From positions 1 to 37,905 of the forward strand of contig JAKACV010000024.1 of the NCBI GenBank assembly GCA_021821085.1: 37,905 bases of DNA, written 5' to 3'. The notes below the pieces were generated by a model. That model had not been told where the DNA came from. It worked only from the letters and a program-made list of their open reading frames with translations, and made no database searches. Made by a program: the position numbers and the translations under genes. The stretch comes from Bacillota bacterium (GTDB taxonomy: Bacteria; Bacillota; Bacilli; Alicyclobacillales; SLC66). Shown piece by piece: positions 30,076 to 37,905 of this stretch; positions within the stretch are counted from its first letter, which is position 1, and the number at the start of each line of letters is the position of its first letter.

Positions 30076-30741
30076 ATGCTTACTTTACGCCCGGAAGATC
30101 ACCATCGTATAGAGTCTATTATTCACTACGCGAATCGCTTGCCTATAGATCAATTAGTCACAGGCACTTCTGGCAACATCAGTTGCCTTCTGTCATCTCG
30201 TACACATCTTGCTATCACGCCAACTGGTGTGGAATATGGAGAGTTAACAGAAGACAAGATTTCAATTGTAAGTCTGGATGGACATCATGATGGGGGATTT
30301 CTCCCATCGTCGGAGACACCCATGCATCTCGAGATTTTTCGCAATCGTCCGGAAGTACAAGCAGTAGTACATACCCATTCAATGTACGCAACCACATTTT
30401 CAGTGCGCGGAGTCAGTATCCCGGCATTACACTACATGATCGCGGCTTTAGGTGGTAATCAGATTCCGATAACATCTCACTATGAACCTTTTGGAACAAA
30501 AGAATTAGCCCGGACAGTAGTCAATGCCTTGGATGAAAAGTATAAAGGCGTTATCATGCGTAATCACGGGGCACTTACAGTAGGTTCTACTGTGGCAGAA
30601 GCCTATAAAAATGCAGTGATACTAGAAGAGATGGCCGAATTATATTATCGAACACTAACAATCGGCGAACCTACATTGTTAAGTACAGAGCAAATGGAAC
30701 ATGTGCTTCATGAATTTCAAACGTACGGTAAACAAAAATAA
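30076..30741 (+). CDS. Class II aldolase/adducin family protein (fuculose-phosphate aldolase type)
   Basis: The ATG touches the preceding TGA. The 221-residue product has VTGTSGNIS near residue 30, the catalytic Glu80 in PSSETPMHLEIF, metal ligands in VVHTHS (His99, His101) and His164 in RNHGAL. This is the zinc-dependent class II aldolase set used by FucA, RhaD, AraD and relatives. The usual C-terminal Tyr region is present but short. The substrate cannot be fixed. Coupling with glycerate kinase suggests a phosphorylated or free C3+C3 or C2+C3 sugar derivative. Confidence 0.85.
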   Translation: MLTLRPEDHHRIESIIHYANRLPIDQLVTGTSGNISCLLSSRTHLAITPTGVEYGELTEDKISIVSLDGHHDGGFLPSSETPMHLEIFRNRPEVQAVVHTHSMYATTFSVRGVSIPALHYMIAALGGNQIPITSHYEPFGTKELARTVVNALDEKYKGVIMRNHGALTVGSTVAEAYKNAVILEEMAELYYRTLTIGEPTLLSTEQMEHVLHEFQTYGKQK

Positions 30742-30795
30742 GTTTTTCTCACTGCATCAATTAAATAATGTAGCCCAATGGATAAGGGGAATCCT

Positions 30796-31208
30796 ATGAA
30801 TATCCTCCATTTACTCAACCTACCCGCGCTCTTAGATGTACAATCTGTTGTTTGCGTACAACCGCATCCAGATGACAACGAAGTGGGTGCGGCCGGAACA
30901 CATCAGATACTTACGCAAAAAAACTGCATGATTATATTCGTCACAGTTACAAACGGACATCGCGAAACCTCTCTGTCCTATCCAGATTCCGAACATCTCA
31001 TCTCGATTCACCCCAACGAGCGGATACGAACTGGTGAAATCTTCGGCGTTACAAAGCAAATTGAACTTGCTTTTCCTGATGGAGAGCACTACTCAGAAGA
31101 AGATGTTGTGCCACATCTACTCCACATCTCTTCTGTGAATTCAACCCTGAACTGGTCATGACAATCGATCCTTAGACACCGTATGAAACCAACTCGAAAA
31201 ACATAAGT
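30796..31208 (+). pseudogene. Broken PIG-L-type deacetylase
   Basis: AAGGGG precedes the ATG. The first 110 residues carry the PIG-L signature PHPDDNEVGAAGT (metal-binding HPDD) and IFVTVTNGHRE. After LLHIS the frame ends early (NSTLNWS), while the alternative frame continues with FCEFNPELVMTIDP, a stop (TAG, where family members have a Trp or similar), and TPYETNSKNIS. The gene therefore carries a frameshift and a nonsense change, and has lost its C-terminal third; manA begins 15 nt later. The family deacetylates N-acetylglucosamine-linked substrates. It probably came with the manA and aldolase genes in an ancestral sugar operon. Confidence 0.8.
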
Positions 31209-31222
31209 CAGGGGGAGATGTT

Positions 31223-32230
31223 TTGATTCCGGTCAAATTCAAGCCAATCCCAGTCCCACGAATTTGGGGTGGGCACAAGCTTAAACCTCAGTTTCACACG
31301 GAAACCGAGCAGGCAATTGGTGAATATTGGGTTTTATCAGGGCATCCCAACGGCACGAGTATTGTATCGGACGGCCCATACTGCGGCAGATCGTTAAATG
31401 ATTTACTAACCGCGTATCCAGAAGCTTTTCTCGGGATCTCCCCTCAGCCACGTTTCCCTCTACTCATTAAGTACTTAGAAGCTTCACGAAATTTGTCCGT
31501 TCAAGTTCACCCAGACGATCACTATGCTAAAGCACATGAAGAGGATTTTGGAAAAACCGAAGCGTGGTACATTTTGGACACATCCCATCATAATCAAGTG
31601 TGTCTAGGACATGATTTCACGTCACGCACAGAGTTCGAAACTGCAATTGCAAGAGGAGAACTGTCATCACATCTGAAGTTCCAAAACATTGCTCGCGGAG
31701 ACACAGTATTTGTACCTGCAGGAATGTTGCATGCATTACTCTCTGGTACAACAGTGATTGAAGTACAGCAGACATCAGATGTTACCTACCGTGTGTATGA
31801 CTGGAATCGATTGGACAATCATGGAAAGCCTCGTGCGCTTCATCTATCATCAGCAACCGAAGTACTTGATTTTTCCCAAAATGCTAATCCACATCACCTT
31901 GCTCAGTCTGTTCTACCAAACATAGGAACCGATTTCTCAAGAAGGCGAATTTCCTGCCCCTTCTTCTCGATTGATGAAGTTATACTCAATTCTCCAAATG
32001 AATATGACATACATCATACAGAAACACGACAACTACAACTTGGCCATAAGGGAAATCCCGATGTCCTAATCTGCGTAAGCGGATCAATCAAAATTCCTTT
32101 TACAACGGAGAGCGGTGAGACGACACGGCTTTCACTCAGTCCTGGGGAAGTTGGTTTAATCCCGGCAACTTCTGAATTTTATGAAATCAATTACAAGACA
32201 TCCAGTGTGCTACTTCGTGTTTATTATTAA
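31223..32230 (+). CDS. manA: Mannose-6-phosphate isomerase, class I
   Basis: GGGGGAG lies 5 nt before the TTG start. The 335-residue product has the type I PMI motifs: PRIWGGHKL, FPLLIKYLEASRNLSVQVHP (zinc-ligand region), DFGKTEAWYIL, GDTVFVPAGMLHAL, and the C-terminal cupin. It interconverts fructose-6-P and mannose-6-P. The zinc His and Glu are present (QVHPDD, KTEAW). It follows the broken PIG-L gene and precedes an SDR. Size matches the short Bacillus ManA. Confidence 0.92.
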   Translation: MIPVKFKPIPVPRIWGGHKLKPQFHTETEQAIGEYWVLSGHPNGTSIVSDGPYCGRSLNDLLTAYPEAFLGISPQPRFPLLIKYLEASRNLSVQVHPDDHYAKAHEEDFGKTEAWYILDTSHHNQVCLGHDFTSRTEFETAIARGELSSHLKFQNIARGDTVFVPAGMLHALLSGTTVIEVQQTSDVTYRVYDWNRLDNHGKPRALHLSSATEVLDFSQNANPHHLAQSVLPNIGTDFSRRRISCPFFSIDEVILNSPNEYDIHHTETRQLQLGHKGNPDVLICVSGSIKIPFTTESGETTRLSLSPGEVGLIPATSEFYEINYKTSSVLLRVYY

Positions 32231-32270
32231 TTCCTGTATACTAAAAAACAACTTAGGAGGAGAAACGACT

Positions 32271-33068
32271 ATGGATCTAGGCCTCAAGAATAAAACGGCG
32301 CTTGTGACTGCAGCATCACAGGGATTAGGAAGAGCCATCGCCGTAGAACTAGCAAAAGAAGGCTGCACACTTACGATCTCCAGTCGAAATAGGGAAAAAT
32401 TAATACTCGCAGAACAATTCATCATTGCACAATCTGACCTGGAATCTACCCAGATTCACTCTATCACGGCAGATGTTACAAAGTCTGATGACATTTCACA
32501 ACTCATTCAGCAAAGTTTTCAAAGGATGCACAACATTGATCTTTTGGTGACAAATGCTGGGGGACCGCCTGCAGGAACATTTGAACAATTAACAGACGAA
32601 CAGTGGTTGACTGCGGTCAATCAAAATTTGATGAGTGTTATTCGATTAATTCGTACATCACTACCCTTCATGCGTCAAAATGGAGGAGGGAAAATATTAA
32701 ACGTCTCCTCCGTATCTGTCAAAGAGCCGATCCCAAATCTGATATTGTCCAATACAGTGCGGACAGCGACAATGGCTATGCTAAAGACACTCGCACGAGA
32801 AGTGGCAAAAGATCATATCCAAATTTTCAATCTGGCGCCTGGACGTATTCATACAGACCGTGTACAGTGGCTCGATAAACAGCGCGCAGTGCGTGAAAAT
32901 AGATCTATTGACGACATCAGATCAGAGGAACAAAGTCATATTCCTTTGCAACGTTACGGTTATCCAGAAGAGTTTGGAAAGATCGCAGCTTTCTTATTGT
33001 CCTCTGCTAATTCATATATGACGGGGCAAACGATTTTTGTCGATGGCGGGGCAATTCGCAGTCATTAG
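32271..33068 (+). CDS. Short-chain dehydrogenase-like protein without the usual catalytic Tyr
   Basis: GGAGGAG selects the ATG at 32271 (265 residues); the open frame upstream lies inside manA. The Rossmann motif TAASQGLGRA and LLVTNAGGPPAG are present, as is ILNVSSVSV. The position of the catalytic Y-x-x-x-K reads SNTVRTATMAML, with no Tyr. A family of FabG-like SDRs carrying S-N-x-V-R here is known from many Bacilli and is probably not a standard ketoreductase. The C-terminal GQTIFVDGGAI is normal. It may still bind NAD(P). Whether it acts on acyl or sugar substrates cannot be said. Confidence 0.8.
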   Translation: MDLGLKNKTALVTAASQGLGRAIAVELAKEGCTLTISSRNREKLILAEQFIIAQSDLESTQIHSITADVTKSDDISQLIQQSFQRMHNIDLLVTNAGGPPAGTFEQLTDEQWLTAVNQNLMSVIRLIRTSLPFMRQNGGGKILNVSSVSVKEPIPNLILSNTVRTATMAMLKTLAREVAKDHIQIFNLAPGRIHTDRVQWLDKQRAVRENRSIDDIRSEEQSHIPLQRYGYPEEFGKIAAFLLSSANSYMTGQTIFVDGGAIRSH

Positions 33069-33094
33069 TAGCCATGCTGGAAAGGAGTTATTGC

Positions 33095-33673
33095 GTGATT
33101 ACTCGTTGTTCATGGGTCACTACAGATCCGCTTTATATACAATATCATGACAAGGAATGGGGAGAGCCTGTTCATGATGACCAGACACTGTTTGAGTTTC
33201 TTTTATTAGAAGGTGTTCAGGCTGGACTTAGTTGGTACACGATATTAAAGAAACGAGAAAACTTCCGCCATGCGTTCGATCAATTTGACGCCTCCAAAAT
33301 AGCACAGTATGACGATAAAAAGCTAACCGAATTAATGCAAGACAAAAGCATTATTCGTAACCGCCTAAAATTGCAAGCAATTGTTCAGAATGCACGCGCC
33401 TACTTAAAAATTCAAAATACATATGATTCCTTTAACCAATACATGTGGTCATTTGTAGACGGTCAATCGGTGATTCACCATTGGCGACATAAAGACGAGG
33501 TGCCGGGATCATCACCCCTTTCTGATCACATGAGCAAAAAACTTAAAATGGCAGGATTCTCATATGTGGGAACTACGATTTGTTACAGTTTTATGCAAGC
33601 CACTGGAATGATTATGGATCATACTATCGACTGCTTTCGTTACCATGAATTATCGGGTCAAATCACCGAATAG
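33095..33673 (+). CDS. tag: DNA-3-methyladenine glycosylase I
   Basis: GGAAAGGAG lies 7 nt before the GTG at 33095; an in-frame ATG at 33074 lies upstream of the ribosome site. The 192-residue product begins MITRCSWVTTDPLYIQYHDK. The structural-zinc ligands of Tag, a Cys and His at the start and His and Cys at the end (HTIDCFRY), are present. So are WGEPVHDDQTLFEFLLLEG, GLSWYTIL and the base-recognition Glu. It removes 3-methyladenine from alkylated DNA. It sits between SDR and ABC genes and may share their transcript. Confidence 0.93.
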   Translation: MITRCSWVTTDPLYIQYHDKEWGEPVHDDQTLFEFLLLEGVQAGLSWYTILKKRENFRHAFDQFDASKIAQYDDKKLTELMQDKSIIRNRLKLQAIVQNARAYLKIQNTYDSFNQYMWSFVDGQSVIHHWRHKDEVPGSSPLSDHMSKKLKMAGFSYVGTTICYSFMQATGMIMDHTIDCFRYHELSGQITE

Positions 33674-33696
33674 CCATCCATTGGAGGTGTGAGGAG

Positions 33697-34452
33697 ATGT
33701 CAGAGCAAAATGCTCCTGTAGCCATATCGTTTCAACAAGTCTTTACATCTTTTTCTATTAAAAAAGAACGATCAACCGTATTAAAAAACATAACGGCCAC
33801 AGTGCCAAAAGGTGATATCGTCGCTTTAATTGGACCCTCCGGAAGTGGGAAAAGTACACTATTATCCCTATGCAATTTACTCCATACTGCTGATTCAGGA
33901 GAAGTCCTAGTAGAAGGTGTGAATGTGCTGAATTGGAATGTCACAGAGCTTCGACGCAAAGTGGGTCTTGTCTTTCAATCCCCAACCATGTTTCCTGGAA
34001 CGGTTCGTGAAAATCTTGCTTTGGCTCGCAGACTGCAAGGATCAACCCTTAATGACCCCGAAAGCCTGCTCATTAATGTGGGATTATCCCCAGATCTTTT
34101 AGATCATGATGCTTCTGATCTTTCAGGTGGACAGAAACAACGTATTGCATTAGCGAGAGTCCTTTCCACTGAACCTCATGCACTATTATTAGATGAAGTC
34201 ACATCAGCACTGGATCCATCCGCAGCGCGGAACGTAGAGGAATGGATTCTACAGATTCATGCAAAGGAGCGAACAACTATGCTCTGGGTGACTCATCATC
34301 TTGAACAAGCGCAACGCGTAAGTCAGTGGACATGGCTGATGGTTGATGGACATTTGATTGAAGCGACAGAAACGAAACGTTTCTTCTCATCCCCGCAGTC
34401 AGAACATGGACAGCTCTTCCTACAGGGAGAACTGAGCGGATATCTCACATAG
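33697..34452 (+). CDS. fetA: ABC transporter ATP-binding protein, FetA-like
   Basis: GGAGGTGTGAGGAG precedes the ATG. The 251-residue product has Walker A GPSGSGKST, Q-loop VGLVFQSPTMF, signature DLSGGQKQR, Walker B ALLLDEVTSALDP and the switch His (VTHHLEQ). It is paired with the UPF0014/FetB permease 28 nt downstream; in E. coli FetAB (YbbLM) is linked to iron export and oxidative-stress tolerance. The substrate here is inferred from the partner. Confidence 0.88.
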   Translation: MSEQNAPVAISFQQVFTSFSIKKERSTVLKNITATVPKGDIVALIGPSGSGKSTLLSLCNLLHTADSGEVLVEGVNVLNWNVTELRRKVGLVFQSPTMFPGTVRENLALARRLQGSTLNDPESLLINVGLSPDLLDHDASDLSGGQKQRIALARVLSTEPHALLLDEVTSALDPSAARNVEEWILQIHAKERTTMLWVTHHLEQAQRVSQWTWLMVDGHLIEATETKRFFSSPQSEHGQLFLQGELSGYLT

Positions 34453-34480
34453 CAGATACTCAAAAAGGAGAAGCACCAAC

Positions 34481-35242
34481 ATGAGTTTATTAACCCTTTC
34501 ATTTACCTTGGCCTTTGTGGCGATTGCGATCATTCTTTCGACTTGGTTAAAAATCGGAGTAGAGCGTGATATTATCATTGCAACCGTTCGCTCTACCATT
34601 CAACTGCTCATCGTAGGTTACATACTAAAAATCGTTTTTGGTCTAAATAATCCTCTCTTTATTGTTTTAATGATTATTCTTATGATTGCGGTCGCAACTC
34701 AAAATGCTTCGAAGCGCGGAAATGGTATTGTTGGTGTTACATGGCGTATTTTGATTGCAATTACGATTGCAGAAGTAATCGCCCAAAGTTTACTGGTTGG
34801 TCTCCATATCATTCCTGCTAAAGCCCAATATCTAATTCCGATTAGCGGGATGATCATTGGCAATGCCATGATCGTAAGTGGACTCTTATTAAATCGACTA
34901 CAATCAGAGGCAGCATCACATAGACAAGAAATCATTACTCTGCTTGCACTTGGCGGAACACCAAAGCAGTCTATGATGCCGTTTGTAAAACAGGCAATCC
35001 GCGCCAGTCTGATACCGACCATCGATAGCACAAAAACAATGGGACTCGTCCAATTGCCAGGCATGATGACCGGGCAAATTATCGCAGGAGCTGATCCGAT
35101 CATTGCTGTGCGGTTTCAGTTAGTTGTGCTCTTTTCCTTTATGGCATCTGCAATGATTGCAAGTATTACACTTGGTTTTTTGACCTATCCGAGTTTATTT
35201 AATCAGTACCAACAACTCATCTTACCGGTATCGAGTAAATAA
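34481..35242 (+). CDS. fetB: UPF0014 family permease, FetB-like
   Basis: AAAAGGAG precedes the ATG. The 253-residue product has about seven membrane helices. The family motifs are RSTIQLLIVGYILK, QNASKRG, PISGMIIGNAMIVSGL and PTIDSTKTMGLVQLPGMMTG. The motif order and length match YbbM/FetB throughout. It forms the membrane part of the FetAB exporter. A small hairpin (CCTGCT/AGCAGG, 35246-35261) follows directly. Confidence 0.9.
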   Translation: MSLLTLSFTLAFVAIAIILSTWLKIGVERDIIIATVRSTIQLLIVGYILKIVFGLNNPLFIVLMIILMIAVATQNASKRGNGIVGVTWRILIAITIAEVIAQSLLVGLHIIPAKAQYLIPISGMIIGNAMIVSGLLLNRLQSEAASHRQEIITLLALGGTPKQSMMPFVKQAIRASLIPTIDSTKTMGLVQLPGMMTGQIIAGADPIIAVRFQLVVLFSFMASAMIASITLGFLTYPSLFNQYQQLILPVSSK

Positions 35243-35245
35243 GAG

Positions 35246-35309
35246 CCTGCTTAGCAGCAGGTAGAAAGGACATGGCATCGTGCGTAGTCGCACGATGCCA
35301 TGTCCTTTC
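35246..35309. terminator. Two hairpins, the second a perfect 21-bp stem, between convergent genes
   Basis: CCTGCT/AGCAGG (35246-35261, loop TAGC) is followed by a 21-bp perfect inverted repeat: left arm 35264-35284, loop TAGT, right arm 35289-35309. No T run follows. The long perfect stem is more like an RNase III or IS/MITE-type structure than a plain terminator. It lies between fetB and the minus-strand SDR. Confidence 0.75.
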
Positions 35310-35350
35310 GGTTGTCCATTCACATGTAAGCTAAAAAATTCTTTCAAAAG

Positions 35351-36070
35351 TCACTGTGGTTTTGTCATCCAAAGTCCCGCCGTTTTCACATACACACGCT
35401 GAGGCAACTCTAAAATGTCGACAACAAGCTGGCCTAAATCCTCTGGTTGCATCATCCATTCCTCGTCGCTCGTTTTTAACCCTGCCTTCGCCGCAAGTTC
35501 AGTATTGACTGTACTTGGCGCAAGAACAGTCACACGGATATTGTGTTTGCGTACCTCATACATCAAGGACTCTGTCATCCCCATAATTCCAAATTTAGAT
35601 GCAGAGTAGGCGCTTGTTGTGGCTGCACCTCGTTCACCTGAAGTGGAACTAATATTAATAATACTGCCGCTTTGTCGCGCAATCATCATAGGCAGAACAG
35701 CATGTGTAACATAATATGTTCCTAATAAATTTACGCGAATGATACGTTCCCACTCTTCAGGAGGCATCTCCGCAAGTAAGCCAAACGTACCTATACCCGC
35801 GTTGTTGATTAAAATATCTAGGTCACCCAGCTTGGCCGAAAGGGCATGAACAGCGCCATCCACTTGCTCACGCACAGCAATGTCTGCAGTAGTAAATTCT
35901 GCACGAACATGGTAGCGCTCACTCAATTCTTTTGCCAGTATGCTCACATCTAATTGAGAACGGGCAATTAAACCTACATTTACTCCCTTTTGTGCAAGAG
36001 CTGTAGCGATAGCTTTCCCAATTCCCTTTCCAGCTCCAGTCACAACTGCATTCATTCCCTCTAACTTCAT
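35351..36070 (-). CDS. Short-chain dehydrogenase/reductase (FabG-like)
   Basis: GGAGGCGTG on the minus strand selects the ATG at 36070 (239 residues); the in-frame upstream codon would overlap that site. The classical SDR motifs are present: TGAGKGIGKAIA at the cofactor site, ILINNAGIGTFG, the Ser of NISSTSGERG, and SAYSASKFGIMGM with the Y-x-x-x-K. Then LAPSTVNTELAAK follows. It probably reduces a 3-keto group with NADPH. The substrate is unknown. It is divergent from the acyl-CoA synthetase at the right edge. Confidence 0.88.
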   Translation of the reverse strand: MKLEGMNAVVTGAGKGIGKAIATALAQKGVNVGLIARSQLDVSILAKELSERYHVRAEFTTADIAVREQVDGAVHALSAKLGDLDILINNAGIGTFGLLAEMPPEEWERIIRVNLLGTYYVTHAVLPMMIARQSGSIINISSTSGERGAATTSAYSASKFGIMGMTESLMYEVRKHNIRVTVLAPSTVNTELAAKAGLKTSDEEWMMQPEDLGQLVVDILELPQRVYVKTAGLWMTKPQ

Positions 36071-36224
36071 TCTGCACGCCTCCATGATCTCTCACAATAC
36101 TTGTAACACCTATAGCTTATCACAGAGTTGTTATTGCGTATTCGCTTTCATCAGAATTTGATGTAGAATAGATATATTGAATTTACTATCAGTACGATCA
36201 TCACGCATCAAGGAGGCGGACGGC

Positions 36225-37905
36225 TTGATTTCAAACTTTTCAGATGACGATTCGTTCACAATGTGGAACTATTCAAGTAATGATACTACTTCACCTAGCT
36301 ACGAAAACTTGTATTCACAGTTTCAATGGAATCTACCATCCTATTACAACTTAGGTGTCGACGTTTGTGATCGTCATGCTAAAAATTCTTCTGCGATCGC
36401 GATTATAGAAGAAGATCAAACGACAGGGCAGGAAGTGATATGGACTTATCGAGATATAAAAGATGCGTCAAACCGATTAGCCAATGCCCTAACTGCTTTG
36501 GGCTGTAAAAGAGGGGATCGCATTGCAGTTTTGCTTTCGCAAAGCCATGAACTTCCAATTGCGCATATCGCGATCTACAAACTAGGAGGCATCGCCGTTC
36601 CACTATTCGCCTTATTCGGACCCGATGCGCTTCAGCATCGTCTTAATGATAGTGGAACAAAAATCATAATTACGGATGCAACACACGCAACAACTATCCT
36701 TGATATGAAGATACACATCCCAACATTACAACATGTGATCGTAACAGAGGGGTATCTGAAAGGAACACATCTTCTCACAGATCTACTTCATCATGCAGCA
36801 ACATCTTTTGAACCCGTGCGCACACGAACAAGCGACCCTGCTGTCATTATTTATACTTCAGGGACGACAGGGGCAGCAAAAGGGGCCTTACACGGACATC
36901 AAATTCTACTCGGACATTTGCCAGGAGTCAGTCTACCCCATGACTTCGCCCCTAAAAAGGACGATCGTTTTTGGACACCAGCGGATTGGGCATGGATCGG
37001 TGGTTTATTTGACGTATTATTTCCAGCCTTGCACTGGGGACTTCCGGTCGTTGCGCATCGAATGCCAAAATTTGATCCTGAAGAAGCGTTTGCGCTCATT
37101 GAACGCCGCGAGATCCGAAATGTCTTTCTTCCTCCCACCGCATTGAAAATGATGAGAAAAATTCAACATCCACGCGAACGCTTTAATATACACTTGCGTT
37201 CAATCGCAAGTGGGGGAGAACCACTGGGACAAGAGACACTCAATTATGCGGAAGAACAACTAGGCGTTACCATCCACGAATTTTATGGGCAGACTGAATG
37301 TAATGTTGTAGTTGGCAATTGCAGTTCACTATTTCCGATCAAACCAAATTCTATGGGACGTCCCATTCCGGGACACAAAGTAGAAATTATCGATGAAAAT
37401 GGTCACATTACACCTACAGGCACCATTGGCGAAATCGCAATTCGAACACCCGATCCTGTGATGTTTCTCGAATATTGGAACCAGCCACAGGCGACAAAAC
37501 AAAAATATAATGGTGACTGGCTATGCACAGGAGATCTGGGTTATAAGGATGAGGAAGGGTATTTTTATTTCATTGGACGAAAAGATGATATTATCTCATC
37601 CGCAGGATACAGAATAGGCCCATCGGAAATTGAGGAAACTCTCACACAGCATCCTGCAGTCCTTATGGCAGCAGTTATCGGTGTATCTGACATTTTGCGC
37701 GGAGAAGTCGTTAAGGCATTTATTAAATTACAAAATCAAGCACCACCAGCACAGACCACAGAAGCTGAAATTCTCACGAAAGAACTGCAAAAATGGGTAA
37801 AGGAACGTTTAGGTGCGCACGAATACCCACGAGAAATAGAATTTGTAACAGATTTTCCCATGACCCCATCAGGAAAAATTCAACGCAATGTGCTACGCGA
37901 ACGAG
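36225..37905 (+). CDS. Acyl-CoA synthetase (AMP-forming), cut by right edge
   Basis: AAGGAGGCGG precedes a TTG at 36225; the frame stays open to the end of the window (560 codons). The ANL motifs are IIYTSGTTGAAKGALHGH, FWTPADWAWIGGL, SGGEPLGQE, HEFYGQTECN, LCTGDLGY, GRKDDIISSAGYRIGPSEIE and the near-terminal MTPSGKIQRNVL with catalytic Lys. This order and the ADWAW motif fit medium-chain acyl-CoA synthetases (AcsM/ACSM type). The C-terminus is all but complete. It may activate a carboxylic acid for beta-oxidation. The divergent SDR could serve the same route. Confidence 0.88.
   Translation, partial: MISNFSDDDSFTMWNYSSNDTTSPSYENLYSQFQWNLPSYYNLGVDVCDRHAKNSSAIAIIEEDQTTGQEVIWTYRDIKDASNRLANALTALGCKRGDRIAVLLSQSHELPIAHIAIYKLGGIAVPLFALFGPDALQHRLNDSGTKIIITDATHATTILDMKIHIPTLQHVIVTEGYLKGTHLLTDLLHHAATSFEPVRTRTSDPAVIIYTSGTTGAAKGALHGHQILLGHLPGVSLPHDFAPKKDDRFWTPADWAWIGGLFDVLFPALHWGLPVVAHRMPKFDPEEAFALIERREIRNVFLPPTALKMMRKIQHPRERFNIHLRSIASGGEPLGQETLNYAEEQLGVTIHEFYGQTECNVVVGNCSSLFPIKPNSMGRPIPGHKVEIIDENGHITPTGTIGEIAIRTPDPVMFLEYWNQPQATKQKYNGDWLCTGDLGYKDEEGYFYFIGRKDDIISSAGYRIGPSEIEETLTQHPAVLMAAVIGVSDILRGEVVKAFIKLQNQAPPAQTTEAEILTKELQKWVKERLGAHEYPREIEFVTDFPMTPSGKIQRNVLRER

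Noticed and set aside
1-37905. tRNA, rRNA and CRISPR arrays
   Set aside because: No cloverleaf, rRNA-like stretch or regular repeat-spacer array was noticed on reading; no covariance search could be run.

Overview
The window looks like a chromosome of a spore-forming Bacillota, possibly an acidophilic Alicyclobacillaceae-type bacterium. That placement is inference from strong AGGAGG ribosome sites, frequent GTG/TTG starts, tiny sporulation-type membrane peptides and the metabolic gene set; no marker gene settles it. The window divides at about 19.2 kb into an integrated, phage/plasmid-like element on the left and ordinary chromosome on the right.

Element (1 to about 19.2 kb; its left end lies outside the window). 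1-9.5 kb is one long plus-strand block. It holds a tail-fibre-like DUF4376 end, a permuted NlpC/P60-type protein, an N-anchored Ser/Thr-rich protein, a papain-like protease, an XhlA-like coiled-coil membrane protein, and three consecutive C-terminally anchored proteins that share an apparently new two-cysteine module. Two of those three carry a GH73-like lysin domain, and one of the two has lost the catalytic Glu. The block ends with small conserved-looking genes, including a 38-residue basic protein. At 9.8-11.2 kb a TnpB element with a reRNA-like right end has inserted. 11.2-14.3 kb carries a short tyrosine integrase, a ribbon-helix-helix protein, a roughly 0.6 kb divergent control region with a perfect 14-bp inverted repeat, a Cro-like regulator, and a chimeric zinc-finger/methyltransferase-like gene. 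14.4-15.9 kb is a second lysis-type set (DUF4258, TIM-barrel lysin, holin-like). 16-19.1 kb holds an XRE/RHH regulatory pair, an FtsK-like ATPase, two one-TM peptides and a replication-relaxation protein, which is a plasmid/ICE-type module.

Junction (19.2-20.1 kb). An XRE regulator without its N-terminus abuts the element end and may mark the integration target. Next come two paralogous minus-strand hydrophobic peptides of about 40 residues, one with a 1-nt frameshift.

Chromosome (20.2 kb to end). It carries a GlcD-like FAD oxidase; sdaAA-sdaAB serine dehydratase behind a tandem glycine riboswitch and terminator; an acetyl-CoA-synthetase-like gene; a decayed transposase; nadB-nadC with no nadA beside them; glycerate kinase followed by a class II aldolase; a broken PIG-L deacetylase; manA; an atypical SDR; tag; fetA-fetB; a second SDR on the minus strand; and an acyl-CoA synthetase that runs off the right edge. 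Glycerate, serine/glycine, acetate/acyl-CoA and NAD metabolism dominate. Two decayed genes and one IS remnant show local erosion.
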